64,000 nt of DNA from Verrucomicrobiota bacterium (GCA_014584295.1 JACTNC010000039.1:1-64000); one strand, 5' to 3'. Shown: positions 52,633-61,548, counted from the stretch's first letter. Translations and numbers: made by a program. The notes: a model not told the origin generated them from the sequence alone.

Positions 52633-53865
52633 ATGGATCAACAATCAGCCATCAAGTTCAAGCTATCCAGTTTCATGTTCCTGCAGTACTTCATCTGGGG
52701 TGCATGGTATGTCAGCATGGGCACGTATCTTGCGAACGTGCTCAAGTTTGGTGGTGACCAGATTGGCGCGGCGTATGGGGCCTTTGCCATCGGATCTATG
52801 ATTTCTCCCTTCTTCGTAGGGTTGATAGCAGACCGCTATTTTGCCTCGCAGAAAATACTGGGAGTCCTGGGGGTGGTTGGTGGTCTGGTCCTGATCGCGC
52901 TTTCGCGATTGCAGACATTCGGAGCGTTTTATCCGACACTCATCCTGTACTGTGCGCTCTTTGCTCCGACGCTTGCACTGGGAAATTCCGTGGCGTTGAC
53001 GCATCTTGCCGATGCCAAACGGGATTTTCCGAGGATAAAGATCCTTTCTGCTATCGGCTGGATTGCGGCGGGAGTTGTGCTGAGCCTGATGAAAGGGGAA
53101 CAGTCGTCGGTACAGTTTCTCCTTGGAGGAGGAGCATCGATCCTCTTTGGGTTGTTTGCCTTTCGACTTCCGGCAACTCCGCCCCGGAAGGTTGGTCAGG
53201 ATGTGAGCCTAGGCGATGTGCTGGGACTGGATTCGCTGGCGTTGATGAAGAAACCCTCCTTTGCGATTTTTGTCATCTGCATGTTTCTGATCTGTGTCCC
53301 GCTGTATTTCTACTTTGTCCTGATGTCGATCTACCTGTCAGAGATCGGCTGGACCGGGCTGGCGGGCAAGATGAGCCTGGCGCAGGTGTCGGATGTGATA
53401 TTCCTCTTCCTCCTGCCGGTCTTCCTCAAAAATTTAGGCTACAAAAAGACAATCATGCTGGGAATAGCGGCGTGGGTGACGCGCTATTTGCTTCTTGCTG
53501 GCAGCGTGGGCATGGCCGATATGCAGACGGCGTTCATATTCCTTGCGATCCTGCTGCACGGCGTCTGCTACGACTTTCTTTTTATTGCCGGCCAGCTTTA
53601 TGCGGACGGGGAGGCCAATGAGAGAATGCGCTCTGCGGTGCAAGGCTTCATTGCATTCGTCCTGTGGGGCATCGGATCGTTTGTCGGTACCCTGCTTGCG
53701 GGCAGAGTGCTCGCAACCAATCAAGTCGTTGCCACAGGTGGCACAGTCACCCATGACTGGACCAAGATCTGGATGTCGCCCGCAATTGGCGCAATCGTGG
53801 TGCTGATCGCGTTTATCATTTTCTTCCGGGATCCGGAGAGAAAATCGGTAGAAGCAGGCAGATAG
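52633..53865 (+). CDS. NupG-like major facilitator transporter
   Basis: A 410-residue inner-membrane transporter with 12 predicted segments. The start 'KFKLSSFMFLQYFIWGAWYV' is the hallmark of the nucleoside:H+ symporter (NupG) family of MFS carriers. 'FFVGLIADRYFASQKILGVL' is the conserved loop after TM2. PVC members occur in sugar and polyol clusters, so the cargo may be a sugar and not a nucleoside. The ATG at 52633 is preferred over the longer frame. It is 60 bp after the NagB-like gene and ends the operon; the convergent ceramidase-like gene ends 25 bp away. Confidence 0.9.
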   Translation: MDQQSAIKFKLSSFMFLQYFIWGAWYVSMGTYLANVLKFGGDQIGAAYGAFAIGSMISPFFVGLIADRYFASQKILGVLGVVGGLVLIALSRLQTFGAFYPTLILYCALFAPTLALGNSVALTHLADAKRDFPRIKILSAIGWIAAGVVLSLMKGEQSSVQFLLGGGASILFGLFAFRLPATPPRKVGQDVSLGDVLGLDSLALMKKPSFAIFVICMFLICVPLYFYFVLMSIYLSEIGWTGLAGKMSLAQVSDVIFLFLLPVFLKNLGYKKTIMLGIAAWVTRYLLLAGSVGMADMQTAFIFLAILLHGVCYDFLFIAGQLYADGEANERMRSAVQGFIAFVLWGIGSFVGTLLAGRVLATNQVVATGGTVTHDWTKIWMSPAIGAIVVLIAFIIFFRDPERKSVEAGR

Positions 53866-53890
53866 GCGACAAACCGCAGAAGGGCTTTTG

Positions 53891-55378
53891 CTACCGAGGG
53901 TCCCGCTTCTTCAGTTCGGCAAGCAGTCCGAGGAGTGAATCCTTGATCTTTGGTTCCGCCTGGATCTCAAGGAAGGCTGTGCGGGCTGGCCAGCTTTCGT
54001 AACCTCCCAGGGCGTGTTGCTCGGGGGTGGGGAGATAACCATAGTAGCCGTTGGCCAATTCGATCATGAAGGAATTCTTGAAAGGACTCCGCCGCTTCAA
54101 ATCCAGGCCGGTTGCAGCGAATACCTCGCAGGGTGCCGTGGCAATTGCGAGCGTGCCGATTCGGTAGGCCTGCAAGGTCAATGTGACAGTCGGAGGGTAG
54201 TCTGCGAGGTAGCGGGCCTCCCGCGCATACACTTGGGATCGGGTCAGCATTTTTGCCTTGGGATCCACGCTATTGTAAACTTGGTTTGCCCACGCCAGGC
54301 GTTCGGCGTTTGGGCGTCGTACCGCCAGTGAAAGTTGTGCCTGTGCCGCATCGAGGCTTGCGTACGGAAGGTAATTGATCTGCGAACAGATTCGAACTGC
54401 TTCGCGTGCGAGTGCCTCTGCAACTATTTGCATGCGCTCGTAGGCTTGGGCGGGGACGGCTGGAGTTCTCACGTCTCCGCTGGTACCATTTGCCATTATG
54501 GCGACAAAGGGAGGAGAAAGCCGATCGGCGCCGAGCTGGCGTTGCACCTCGTCGGCAAACACGCCGTAATAGTCCGCACTCACGACACCATTCGGTATGC
54601 CACCGACATAGTGCAGACCGTAGCTTGCGAGCACGGCCAAAGGTCGTCCATCGCGATGCCTGACCGATACAAGGTACAACTCCGGGTCAACCGGACCCGA
54701 AGGCCCAATCTTATGTGGAGGCGACGCTCCCATCACGACCTTTTCGCCTTTCTCGCCGAAGGGATTCGATGGGACCTTGTCAGGCTCCACCAGCCATCTC
54801 CGGTTCTGTACATATTCAGGCATGTTTCCGCTTCCCCATCCGATGATAGCCGGCTGGAGATTGTTGACAGCCCGTCGAACGCCGTCGGCGATGCGCTCGG
54901 AGAGGAATTTGTTATACTCGAGATTCTTTGGGCCAAGTTTGAGATCCAGTCCACGCGGAGTGCTGTGCGAATGCGTGGCCGAGATCATCACATGACTTGG
55001 ATCCAGGCCGATCGCGTCCTGGATCATGCGTTTCGCGTCATCTATCACCTCGGTGGCGATCATCGTATTGTCGCACACGACAAACGCGAGGCGGGAGGTG
55101 CCATCATCCAGAACGAGGCACCGCGCATGCAACTCGTCATGGACATGGGTGGCGGGCCCAATTTGCATGATGCCGCCGTCAAGTTTGACGCCCAGCAAAG
55201 GAGTGATGTTGCTCGTCGCCGCACCCGCTCGGAATATCCCTTCGCTGTTTGAGGGGGTGCTGCTGGCTGGCGCTGCAATGAGACTCAGGGATGCAATCAG
55301 GAGGGCACAGGTCATGCCGAGGTACCGCCACGTGGGCAAACAGGGCGCATTTCGGAGTGTCATGGCGTGGCGGGTCAT
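53891..55378 (-). CDS. Neutral/alkaline ceramidase-like exported hydrolase, second paralogue
   Basis: A 495-residue exported protein of the ceramidase-like family, related to the one at 45795. The signal segment is 'YLGMTCALLIASLSLIAAPA'. Conserved motifs: 'FRAGAATSNITPLLGVKLDG', 'VHDELHARCLVLDDG', 'FVVCDNTMIA', 'VMISATHSHSTPRGLDLKLG' (His pair), 'YGLHYVGG', 'IMANGTSGDVRTP' and 'MIELANGYYGYLPTPEQHAL' with 'GGYESWPAR'. Its ATG directly follows the TGA of the DUF1080 gene (TGAATG), so the two are translationally coupled. Substrate unknown; ceramide is not implied. Confidence 0.88.
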   Translation of the reverse strand: MTRHAMTLRNAPCLPTWRYLGMTCALLIASLSLIAAPASSTPSNSEGIFRAGAATSNITPLLGVKLDGGIMQIGPATHVHDELHARCLVLDDGTSRLAFVVCDNTMIATEVIDDAKRMIQDAIGLDPSHVMISATHSHSTPRGLDLKLGPKNLEYNKFLSERIADGVRRAVNNLQPAIIGWGSGNMPEYVQNRRWLVEPDKVPSNPFGEKGEKVVMGASPPHKIGPSGPVDPELYLVSVRHRDGRPLAVLASYGLHYVGGIPNGVVSADYYGVFADEVQRQLGADRLSPPFVAIMANGTSGDVRTPAVPAQAYERMQIVAEALAREAVRICSQINYLPYASLDAAQAQLSLAVRRPNAERLAWANQVYNSVDPKAKMLTRSQVYAREARYLADYPPTVTLTLQAYRIGTLAIATAPCEVFAATGLDLKRRSPFKNSFMIELANGYYGYLPTPEQHALGGYESWPARTAFLEIQAEPKIKDSLLGLLAELKKRDPR

Positions 55379-56296
55379 TCACTTCAGGGGTTGGAGCTCA
55401 ACCCGCCGAAAAAATATCTCGGCTCCTTCTGACTGTAGGAGAATGCGACCCTCGCTCAGGGATCCGTTTCTTCCCTCAATGACCTTTGTACCATTGACGA
55501 AATACGTGACATCGCCGCCCTTGCAGATGGCTTCGATGCGATTCCATTCACCGGTCGGCTTCTCGACATCCCTTGGGCCGCGAATGCCAAGTGTGTCGGT
55601 CCATGCGGGATCGCGATACTGCCAGTTGATGCGGCCCTTGGTGAACTCGGTGGGAACTCCTGTGGGATCCCAGTATTTCTGTCCTGGCTGTACGGTCAGT
55701 GTCAGGAGCGCCGGAATCAGTTTGCCGGTGGTGCGATCAAATCCACCGACCAGGATGACGTCACCGGTGCCGCCCTCAATGATCTGGAATTCAACGGATC
55801 GCATCCAGGGTGAATCAAATTTTCTTGAGGCATTTCCCGGTTCTCCTTGGCAATGCAGGAGAATGCCATTGTCGCGCGCACGATCCATTCGCGGTTTCCA
55901 AGTGATCAGCCCCCAGCGGTATTCCACGACCAGCCTGTAATCCCTGAAGCTTTGACGGCTGATCAGGCCTCCAAAGTGCTGACCGCTGCTGCGAATTGCG
56001 GGCGCGCCGTCGATATTGTCCACAACGGAGAAGACGCGATCCGGATCGGCATGGCCGCCCGTGGCAGGCAGCCACACTGTAAAGGGCGACAGATCCTTGC
56101 CATTGAACAGGGCCAACACCTCGGTCGGGGCGATTGCCTGCTCCTGGGAGGCCACACCCCACGCAGCCGTGGTTCCAGAAAGGAGGCCTAGAATGAGGCT
56201 GAAGCGGATCAGTTCGGAGCGTGCACGTCCGATTCTCACAAAGGATGCATGGCTCGTCATGGTGCGGATGGAGAGCTGCCTGAGGGGATTCATCAT
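55379..56296 (-). CDS. Exported DUF1080 protein (3-keto-disaccharide hydrolase family)
   Basis: A 305-residue exported protein with a signal stretch ('IRFSLILGLLSGTTAAWGVA'). ATGs at 56296 and 56293 are both possible. The DUF1080 (jelly-roll, 3-keto-disaccharide hydrolase) domain spans most of it: 'VLALFNGKDLSPFTVWLPAT', 'LISRQSFRDYRLVVEYRWG', 'NGILLHCQGEPGNASRKFDS', 'SVEFQIIEGGTGDVILVGGF' and 'ILLQSEGAEIFFRRVELQPL'. It is the first gene of a minus-strand pair with the ceramidase-like gene and is divergent from the cytochrome c protein. Four operator-like decamers lie in the 115-bp divergent spacer. Confidence 0.9.
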   Translation of the reverse strand: MMNPLRQLSIRTMTSHASFVRIGRARSELIRFSLILGLLSGTTAAWGVASQEQAIAPTEVLALFNGKDLSPFTVWLPATGGHADPDRVFSVVDNIDGAPAIRSSGQHFGGLISRQSFRDYRLVVEYRWGLITWKPRMDRARDNGILLHCQGEPGNASRKFDSPWMRSVEFQIIEGGTGDVILVGGFDRTTGKLIPALLTLTVQPGQKYWDPTGVPTEFTKGRINWQYRDPAWTDTLGIRGPRDVEKPTGEWNRIEAICKGGDVTYFVNGTKVIEGRNGSLSEGRILLQSEGAEIFFRRVELQPLK

Positions 56297-56374
56297 GTTA
56301 TCGGGGATGGTTGGCCGGCAAAACAGCGGCAAGACGGCTTCGGGAGCACTTTGACATTGCGTTTGAATCCACCG

Positions 56375-56414
56375 TGGTCAAGTCTGATTATTAATGATCG
56401 TATATGATCGAATG
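56375..56414 (+). promoter_or_regulatory. Four tandem 10-bp repeats in divergent promoter (putative DeoR operator)
   Basis: Four decamers begin every 10 bp: TGGTCAAGTC at 56375, TGATTATTAA at 56385, TGATCGTATA at 56395 and TGATCGAATG at 56405. T1, G2 and T4 are invariant and C5 is present in three of four. The same type of array lies upstream of the DeoR gene at 60703. It covers the ATG at 56394, which argues that the cytochrome gene starts at 56412 or later. Exact one-turn spacing puts all copies on one helix face. Confidence 0.6.
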
Positions 56415-59393
56415 TTCCTGCTGAGCACCCTCGGGAATCGGGTACTTTGCATGGCAGCCATTGTGATGTCCTCCGGCGGAGTGAGTGTGGCATCAGCCAG
56501 GCCAGCGCCGTTTCTCACGCCGGAAGAGGCCATTTCTTCCTTCCAGCTTGAAGCTGGCCTGCGCATTGAGCTGGTTGCCGCGGAGCCGCTTGTGGTTGAT
56601 CCGGTCGCGTTCGCCTTCGATGGTCCGGCGAGATTGTATGTGGTAGAAAACCGAGGATATCCCGACCCGATGGAGGGACAGCCGATCACCCATGAGGGCC
56701 GTGTGGCGTTGCTCGAGGACGGCGATGGCGATGGGAAATTTGAGCGACGGACGGAATTTGCAACAGGACTGGGATATCCCAATGGCATCGCTCTTTGGCG
56801 AGGGGGCGCATTTGTGACGTGCGCGCCCGACATACTGTACCTGAAGGATACCGATGGGGATGGAATCGCAGACGTGCGTCGCGTAGTACTGACTGGATTT
56901 GATGCCGTGCGGACGGGGCAGCTTCGGGTCAGTTCCCCAACGCTTGGGCTCGACGGGAAAATCTACGTTGCGTGTGGCCTGGCAGGGGGAAAAGTCACCT
57001 CACCGCAGCATCCCGAACGCCCGGCGGTCACATTTTCCTCCAAGGACGGCTGTTTTGATCCAGATACGCTTGTCTATGAAGTTGTTGGCGGGCGGGGGCA
57101 GTTCGGCCTCACGTTCGATGCGTATGGCAGGCGGTTTGTAAGTTCGAATCGTCACCCGATTCTGCAGGTTGTCCTCACGCAGCAGAATCTGCGGCGGAAT
57201 CCTTACCTTGCGTTTTCCGATACGGATCAGGAGGTGTCCCGATCGATGGCGGAAGCAAGGGTTCATCCCATCAGCCGTGCTGCGGTCACTGCCGATTTCA
57301 TCCCCAGCCTCATGGCGACACCGCATAGCGGCACCTTTACTTCGGCCTGCGGCGTGCTCATCTACGACGGCGAGGCGCTCACGCCGGCTCATCGGGGGAA
57401 TGCATTCATTTGTGAACCGGCACAGAATCTCGTGCAGCGTCAGGTGCTGCGCTCGGAAGGGGCGTCATTCCGTTCGGATCCTCAGGACGAAGGAAGGGAA
57501 TTCCTTGCATCGACCGACGTGTGGTTCAGGCCGGTGTTTCTTGGCAATGGCCCCGATGGCGCGCTTTACATTGCGGACATGTATCGCCGTGAGATTGACC
57601 ACCCGGCGTATGTGCCGGAGGAGTCTCGCGCAAAGTTTGATTTCCGCAGCGGAAAAACGGCGGGTCGAATCTACAGGATCGTGCGGAATGACTTTCACTC
57701 CGTTCAGGCGGGTGCGGGTGACCTCCGGTCTGAATCAACCGACGTGCTGATGCGTCGCCTCGAGTCGACGAATACCTGGTGGCGTGAGGAAGCATCGAGG
57801 CGGCTCCTGGAACGGGGAGATAAGGACGTGGTTCGTCCTCTTGAGGCGCTGGCGGGCAACTCGGAGATTCCTGCCGCCCGTGTGCGCGCGCTGTGGGCCT
57901 TGCACAATCTTCACTCACTCACGCCTGAGGTCATTGCCAGCAGCCTCAAGGACCGGGATGCTGGCGTGAGAGAGCAGGCAGTCATTCTTGCGGGTGAGGG
58001 AATAGGGGGCGCTCCAGGCCTGCTGGATGAGGTGCTCGAAAAGGCAGCGGATTCAGATGCCCGCGTTCGCTTCGAAAGCGCGCTTGTGCTCGGCGATCAC
58101 TCCGACCCGCGTGCAACGAATGCGCTCGCGGCGATTGCCCTGCGGGACGGTAGTGATCGCTGGGCGCGGGCTGCAGTGTTGAGTGGCATTGGGAATCGCA
58201 TGGAGCAGTTTCTCACTGCGATTGGCGGGGTCCAGCACACGGACATGGCGGCCTATTTGGCGATCATGAAGGACCTTGGACAGATGTTCGGTACTGGGGC
58301 GTCGCTTGAATCCTGTCGCACATTTCTGATTGGAATCCTGGAGGATCGAGGCCCGATCGGGGAACGCATACCATCAATACTTGGGTTGGCGGAGGGATTG
58401 CGTGGCAGACGCCAGCCTGGGGGAAGAAGTACCGAAGGCGTGTTGTCCGTGCTTCTGGAGCGGGATAGCGCGGATGCGCGCGAATTGTCCGTCTTCCTTG
58501 CAGCTGCCTCAAAGCTTGTTCTTTCGGGAGAGGCGTCCGTCGCCGAGCGCATGAATGCCGCCGCGCTGCTCGGATACACCGGCTTTGAGCAGGCGGGAGC
58601 CGCCCTTGGCGGTCTGCTTGACGCGAGAAACCCGCGCGAATTGCAGCTTCAGGCAGTGCGGGCGCTGGAAAACTTTGGTGATCCGCGTGCGGGAGAGTTG
58701 CTCATTCGGTCTGAGAACTGGGAACACTACACTCCACAATTGCGCGAAGCGGTTATCGCTTCGCTGGTCTCGCGACGTGCGATGATCCCGGTGCTCTTTT
58801 CCGCGATAGAACGAGGGACCATCAAGCCCGCGGAAATTGCTCCGCTGCAGCGCAATCGCCTGTTGAAGGACAAGGATGAGGTGATCCGCGCAGGTGCCGA
58901 AAAGGCGTTCGGGGACTTGCAGGGCGGTGACCGCATGAAGGTTTACGAGCAGTACCGGAGCGTCCTTGAGCTTCCTTCTGACGCACATCGGGGAGCAGCC
59001 GTGTTTGCCCGTGTGTGCTCTGCCTGTCACACATTTGACGGTGTTGGAGGTCATGTTGGGCCCGACCTTTCGGGCAATCGGAATCAGCCGGCAGAGGCAC
59101 TGCTGCTCCATATTCTCGTGCCCAACTATGAGGTCTACCCGGGTTATCAATCGGTCTCAATCGCCACCCCGGACGGTCGGACGCTTTCGGGGCGAATCCT
59201 AACGGAATCGGATACCAGCCTGACGCTGCGCACGGCATTTGGTGCTGATGAGGTGGTGATGCGGAGCTCCATTTTATCCCTCAATGCATCCAGCCTCTCA
59301 CTGATGCCAGACGGACTGGAACAGTCCATGAGCAGGAACGAACTTGCTGATTTGATTGCCTATTTGAAGAGCCCGTTGCCGGACTCACGATAA
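56412..59393 (+). CDS. PVC-type beta-propeller/HEAT/cytochrome c protein
   Basis: A 993-residue exported protein of the membrane-bound dehydrogenase / PVC heme-binding type. The N-terminal third is a sorbosone/glucose dehydrogenase-like propeller ('EAGLRIELVAAEPLVVDPVA', 'VALLEDGDGDGKFERRTEFA', 'GNGPDGALYIADMYRREIDH'). HEAT-like repeats follow ('LLERGDKDVVRPLEALAGNS', 'DARVRFESALVLGDHSDPRA'). The C-terminal cytochrome c has the heme motif CxxCH in 'FARVCSACHTFDGVGGHVGP' and ends with 'SRNELADLIAYLKSP'. It probably oxidises a sugar or similar compound and passes electrons through heme. The ATG at 56412 is chosen because the earlier ATG lies inside the operator repeats; an ATG at 56451 also gives a signal-like start. 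Confidence 0.9.
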   Translation: MFLLSTLGNRVLCMAAIVMSSGGVSVASARPAPFLTPEEAISSFQLEAGLRIELVAAEPLVVDPVAFAFDGPARLYVVENRGYPDPMEGQPITHEGRVALLEDGDGDGKFERRTEFATGLGYPNGIALWRGGAFVTCAPDILYLKDTDGDGIADVRRVVLTGFDAVRTGQLRVSSPTLGLDGKIYVACGLAGGKVTSPQHPERPAVTFSSKDGCFDPDTLVYEVVGGRGQFGLTFDAYGRRFVSSNRHPILQVVLTQQNLRRNPYLAFSDTDQEVSRSMAEARVHPISRAAVTADFIPSLMATPHSGTFTSACGVLIYDGEALTPAHRGNAFICEPAQNLVQRQVLRSEGASFRSDPQDEGREFLASTDVWFRPVFLGNGPDGALYIADMYRREIDHPAYVPEESRAKFDFRSGKTAGRIYRIVRNDFHSVQAGAGDLRSESTDVLMRRLESTNTWWREEASRRLLERGDKDVVRPLEALAGNSEIPAARVRALWALHNLHSLTPEVIASSLKDRDAGVREQAVILAGEGIGGAPGLLDEVLEKAADSDARVRFESALVLGDHSDPRATNALAAIALRDGSDRWARAAVLSGIGNRMEQFLTAIGGVQHTDMAAYLAIMKDLGQMFGTGASLESCRTFLIGILEDRGPIGERIPSILGLAEGLRGRRQPGGRSTEGVLSVLLERDSADARELSVFLAAASKLVLSGEASVAERMNAAALLGYTGFEQAGAALGGLLDARNPRELQLQAVRALENFGDPRAGELLIRSENWEHYTPQLREAVIASLVSRRAMIPVLFSAIERGTIKPAEIAPLQRNRLLKDKDEVIRAGAEKAFGDLQGGDRMKVYEQYRSVLELPSDAHRGAAVFARVCSACHTFDGVGGHVGPDLSGNRNQPAEALLLHILVPNYEVYPGYQSVSIATPDGRTLSGRILTESDTSLTLRTAFGADEVVMRSSILSLNASSLSLMPDGLEQSMSRNELADLIAYLKSPLPDSR

Positions 59394-59429
59394 GTCCCTC
59401 CGTCGGTTGAAAGGGTCAAGCGTTTGGGC

Positions 59430-59470
59430 GGGTGTTTGCCTTCGAGTTTTTAGGGGAATAGGCGACACCC
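59430..59470 (+). terminator. Imperfect hairpin after the cytochrome c gene
   Basis: GGGTGT (59430-59435) and ACACCC (59465-59470) can pair, with GCC/GGC extending the stem and a loop containing a T-run. It lies 37 bp after the stop and 94 bp before the GntR gene. A weak termination or attenuation role is possible. Confidence 0.3.
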
Positions 59471-59563
59471 TTGATCCTGAATTTTGCCGACTGACAATTA
59501 CCGGGCCGATCGACGCCCGATTGACGGCCGGTCATAAAATCACTTTGTTCAGCTCACAGATAT

Positions 59564-60697
59564 ATGGCTGACCCACTCAAGCTGAAAATCGATCGTCCGC
59601 GGGTAGTATACCGGCAAATCGGGGAACAGATCCGTGCCCTCATCATCAATGGGGACCTGAAGCCGGGAACCAAGCTTCCGTCGTCGACAGAACTTGCGGA
59701 GAAATGGCAAACCCATCCTGCGACGATTCATGCTGCGCTTGCTCCCTTGGTGAAGGAGGGGCTGCTGACGCGCCAGCCAAAGATCGGAACCTTTGTGAGC
59801 GAGCGCAGCGCACGGCTGTCAACGGTCGGGATCTACTATGATTCGAACATTTGGCAGAACCAGGCCAATGCGTTCAAGCGGGCGGTGCACGTCGAACTCG
59901 CAAGGCTGCTCGAGGCGCGCAATATTGCTGTCCGGGTTTGGTTTGATCCGAGGAATGAAAAGCGACGTGGCGAGGCATGGTCGGATCTGGCGGCGGCGGC
60001 GGAGCGACGCGAAATTCAGGCGATCATCGCAACGGACGTGCCCCGCGAGGTTGTGACCTGGCTACAGCCGCTGCCGACGCTCTGTTCGTATTTTACCCGG
60101 GTGCCCGTACCGAATCGTGTCCAGCTCGACTTCGACCAGTTCGCAGCAGCATCAGTCTCCCTGCTCAGGAAGCAGGGCTGCAGGTCGGCTGGCATCATTT
60201 CGATCATCGAACCTGAAAGAAGAAAGGCGGCGGCCGGCAGCGATTTCTATCACCGGTTTTCGGCACTATGCAGGGCGGAGGGGATAGAGGTGCGCAATGA
60301 ATGGTTCAGGATGGCCCATGGCTTTGTTCGCGATGAGTCGCAGGAGGAGTTCGGATACAGGAAATTCAAGGAAATCTGGAAACAACCGCAGCGGCCGGAT
60401 GGATTGGTCGTGTTTCCCGACACCAGCGTCACCGGCTTGGTCCTATCCGTGCTTGAGGAGCGCGTCGACGTGCCGCGCGACCTGAAGCTCGTGGTTCACA
60501 AGCATGCAGAGATCAACTTTCTGTGCCCGCTGGAAGTTTCCTATCTCTACAGCAGTACAAAAGAGATTGCTGAAGCCCTGTTTTCACAGATCGAGCAGCA
60601 GTTCCGGGGGGAGATCTGTTCGCCCATCATCATCCCATTCCGAAGCAGCCTTCGAGGCGCCCGTTCAGGTTTCCGGCGGAGGCAGGCTGCACCCTGA
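59564..60697 (+). CDS. GntR-family regulator with LacI-like sugar-binding domain
   Basis: A 377-residue regulator. The N-terminal winged helix is GntR-type ('VYRQIGEQIRALIINGDLKP' followed by 'GTKLPSSTELAEKWQTHPAT'). The C-terminal part ('STVGIYYDSNIWQNQANAFK', 'IQAIIATDVPREVVTWLQPL', 'RPDGLVVFPDTSVTGLVLSV') is a periplasmic-binding-protein-like effector domain, as in AraR-type GntR/LacI hybrids. It would sense a sugar and control nearby catabolic genes. It lies in line with the DeoR gene, whose operator array begins within 10 bp of the GntR stop, so the two regulators may be separately controlled. Confidence 0.92.
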   Translation: MADPLKLKIDRPRVVYRQIGEQIRALIINGDLKPGTKLPSSTELAEKWQTHPATIHAALAPLVKEGLLTRQPKIGTFVSERSARLSTVGIYYDSNIWQNQANAFKRAVHVELARLLEARNIAVRVWFDPRNEKRRGEAWSDLAAAAERREIQAIIATDVPREVVTWLQPLPTLCSYFTRVPVPNRVQLDFDQFAAASVSLLRKQGCRSAGIISIIEPERRKAAAGSDFYHRFSALCRAEGIEVRNEWFRMAHGFVRDESQEEFGYRKFKEIWKQPQRPDGLVVFPDTSVTGLVLSVLEERVDVPRDLKLVVHKHAEINFLCPLEVSYLYSSTKEIAEALFSQIEQQFRGEICSPIIIPFRSSLRGARSGFRRRQAAP

Positions 60698-60702
60698 TCA
60701 AT

Positions 60703-60742
60703 TGATCATATTTGTTCGATAGTGATCATAAGTGATCTTTTT
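60703..60742 (+). promoter_or_regulatory. Four tandem 10-bp repeats upstream of the DeoR gene (putative operator)
   Basis: Decamers start every 10 bp: TGATCATATT at 60703, TGTTCGATAG at 60713, TGATCATAAG at 60723 and TGATCTTTTT at 60733. An extra out-of-phase TGATCA overlaps the GntR stop at 60695. The array ends about 40 bp before the DeoR ATG at 60781. With the array at 56375 the consensus over eight copies is TGATC followed by A or G. Several DeoR-type regulators are known to bind short repeats at about one-turn spacing, so autoregulation is likely. Confidence 0.65.
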
Positions 60743-60780
60743 GGCTTGCATGCCGCCTCTGATCCCCTCCCTAATGGCGC

Positions 60781-61548
60781 ATGTTCGTACAGGAGCGTCT
60801 GGGGGCAATTGAAACACTGCTGCAGCAGAAGCACCGGCTCACGGTGGGGGAGCTGGCGCGGCATTTCGATGCTTCCGAAATCACCATCCGACGGGATCTG
60901 CGTCTGCTGGAGGAGGCTGGAAAGATTGTCCGGGCTCACGGCGGAGCGCTCAGGATCAACTACCAAAGGCCAGAACCCGGATTCGAGCACAAGGCGGTTG
61001 ATGCGGTTGAGGCGAAGGCCGCCATTGCCCGCACCGCCATAGAAGAGCTTCCTGTCCGGGGACACATATTCGTGGATTCAGGTACAACCTGTCTTGAGAT
61101 CGGGCGCCGCCTCATTGAGCGAAATGAACTCACGATCGTGACCAACTCTATCCCGCTTCTTGCTCTCGCCGGGGAGGCGAAGGCCAGGATTGTTGGAATT
61201 GGCGGTGAGGTCCGTCCGGTCAGTCTTGCTTTGGTTGGCGGCGTTGCGCTCGACTGGCTGAAGGCCTTTCACTTTGATGCCGCGGTCGTTGGCGCATCCG
61301 GTCTTGATGGCGCGGATGGGGCATTCACGACGGAGTTATCGGAGGCATCGGTGAAGCAGATGGCATGCGCCCACGCGAAGCTGCGTATCCTGGCTGCCCA
61401 CGCATCCAAATGGAATCAGCCAGCCTCCGTGCTGATAGCACCTTGGGGGCGGTTTGACCGCTTTGTCACGGATGTACGACCGGCAAAGGCCGATGGCGCA
61501 AGGCTTCGCAGGGAGGGCGTGGCCATCCGGGTCGCCGGGCTCCGGTGA
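60781..61548 (+). CDS. DeoR-family transcriptional regulator
   Basis: A 255-residue regulator. The N-terminal DeoR HTH is 'FVQERLGAIETLLQQKHRL', 'TVGELARHFDASEITIRRDL' and 'RLLEEAGKIVRAHGGALRI'. The C-terminal DeoRC sensor domain is in the NagB/phosphosugar fold group ('GHIFVDSGTTCLEIGRRLI', 'LTIVTNSIPLLALAG', 'FDAAVVGASGLDGADGAFTT'). Such proteins respond to a sugar phosphate. It is preceded by a decamer array also found at 56375 and is followed by a Gfo/Idh and a PfkB kinase gene, so it probably controls this sugar module. Confidence 0.93.
   Translation: MFVQERLGAIETLLQQKHRLTVGELARHFDASEITIRRDLRLLEEAGKIVRAHGGALRINYQRPEPGFEHKAVDAVEAKAAIARTAIEELPVRGHIFVDSGTTCLEIGRRLIERNELTIVTNSIPLLALAGEAKARIVGIGGEVRPVSLALVGGVALDWLKAFHFDAAVVGASGLDGADGAFTTELSEASVKQMACAHAKLRILAAHASKWNQPASVLIAPWGRFDRFVTDVRPAKADGARLRREGVAIRVAGLR

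Noticed and set aside
54335-55252. Plus-strand frame of 305 codons
   Set aside because: Antisense to the second ceramidase-like gene; shadow of its codon bias.
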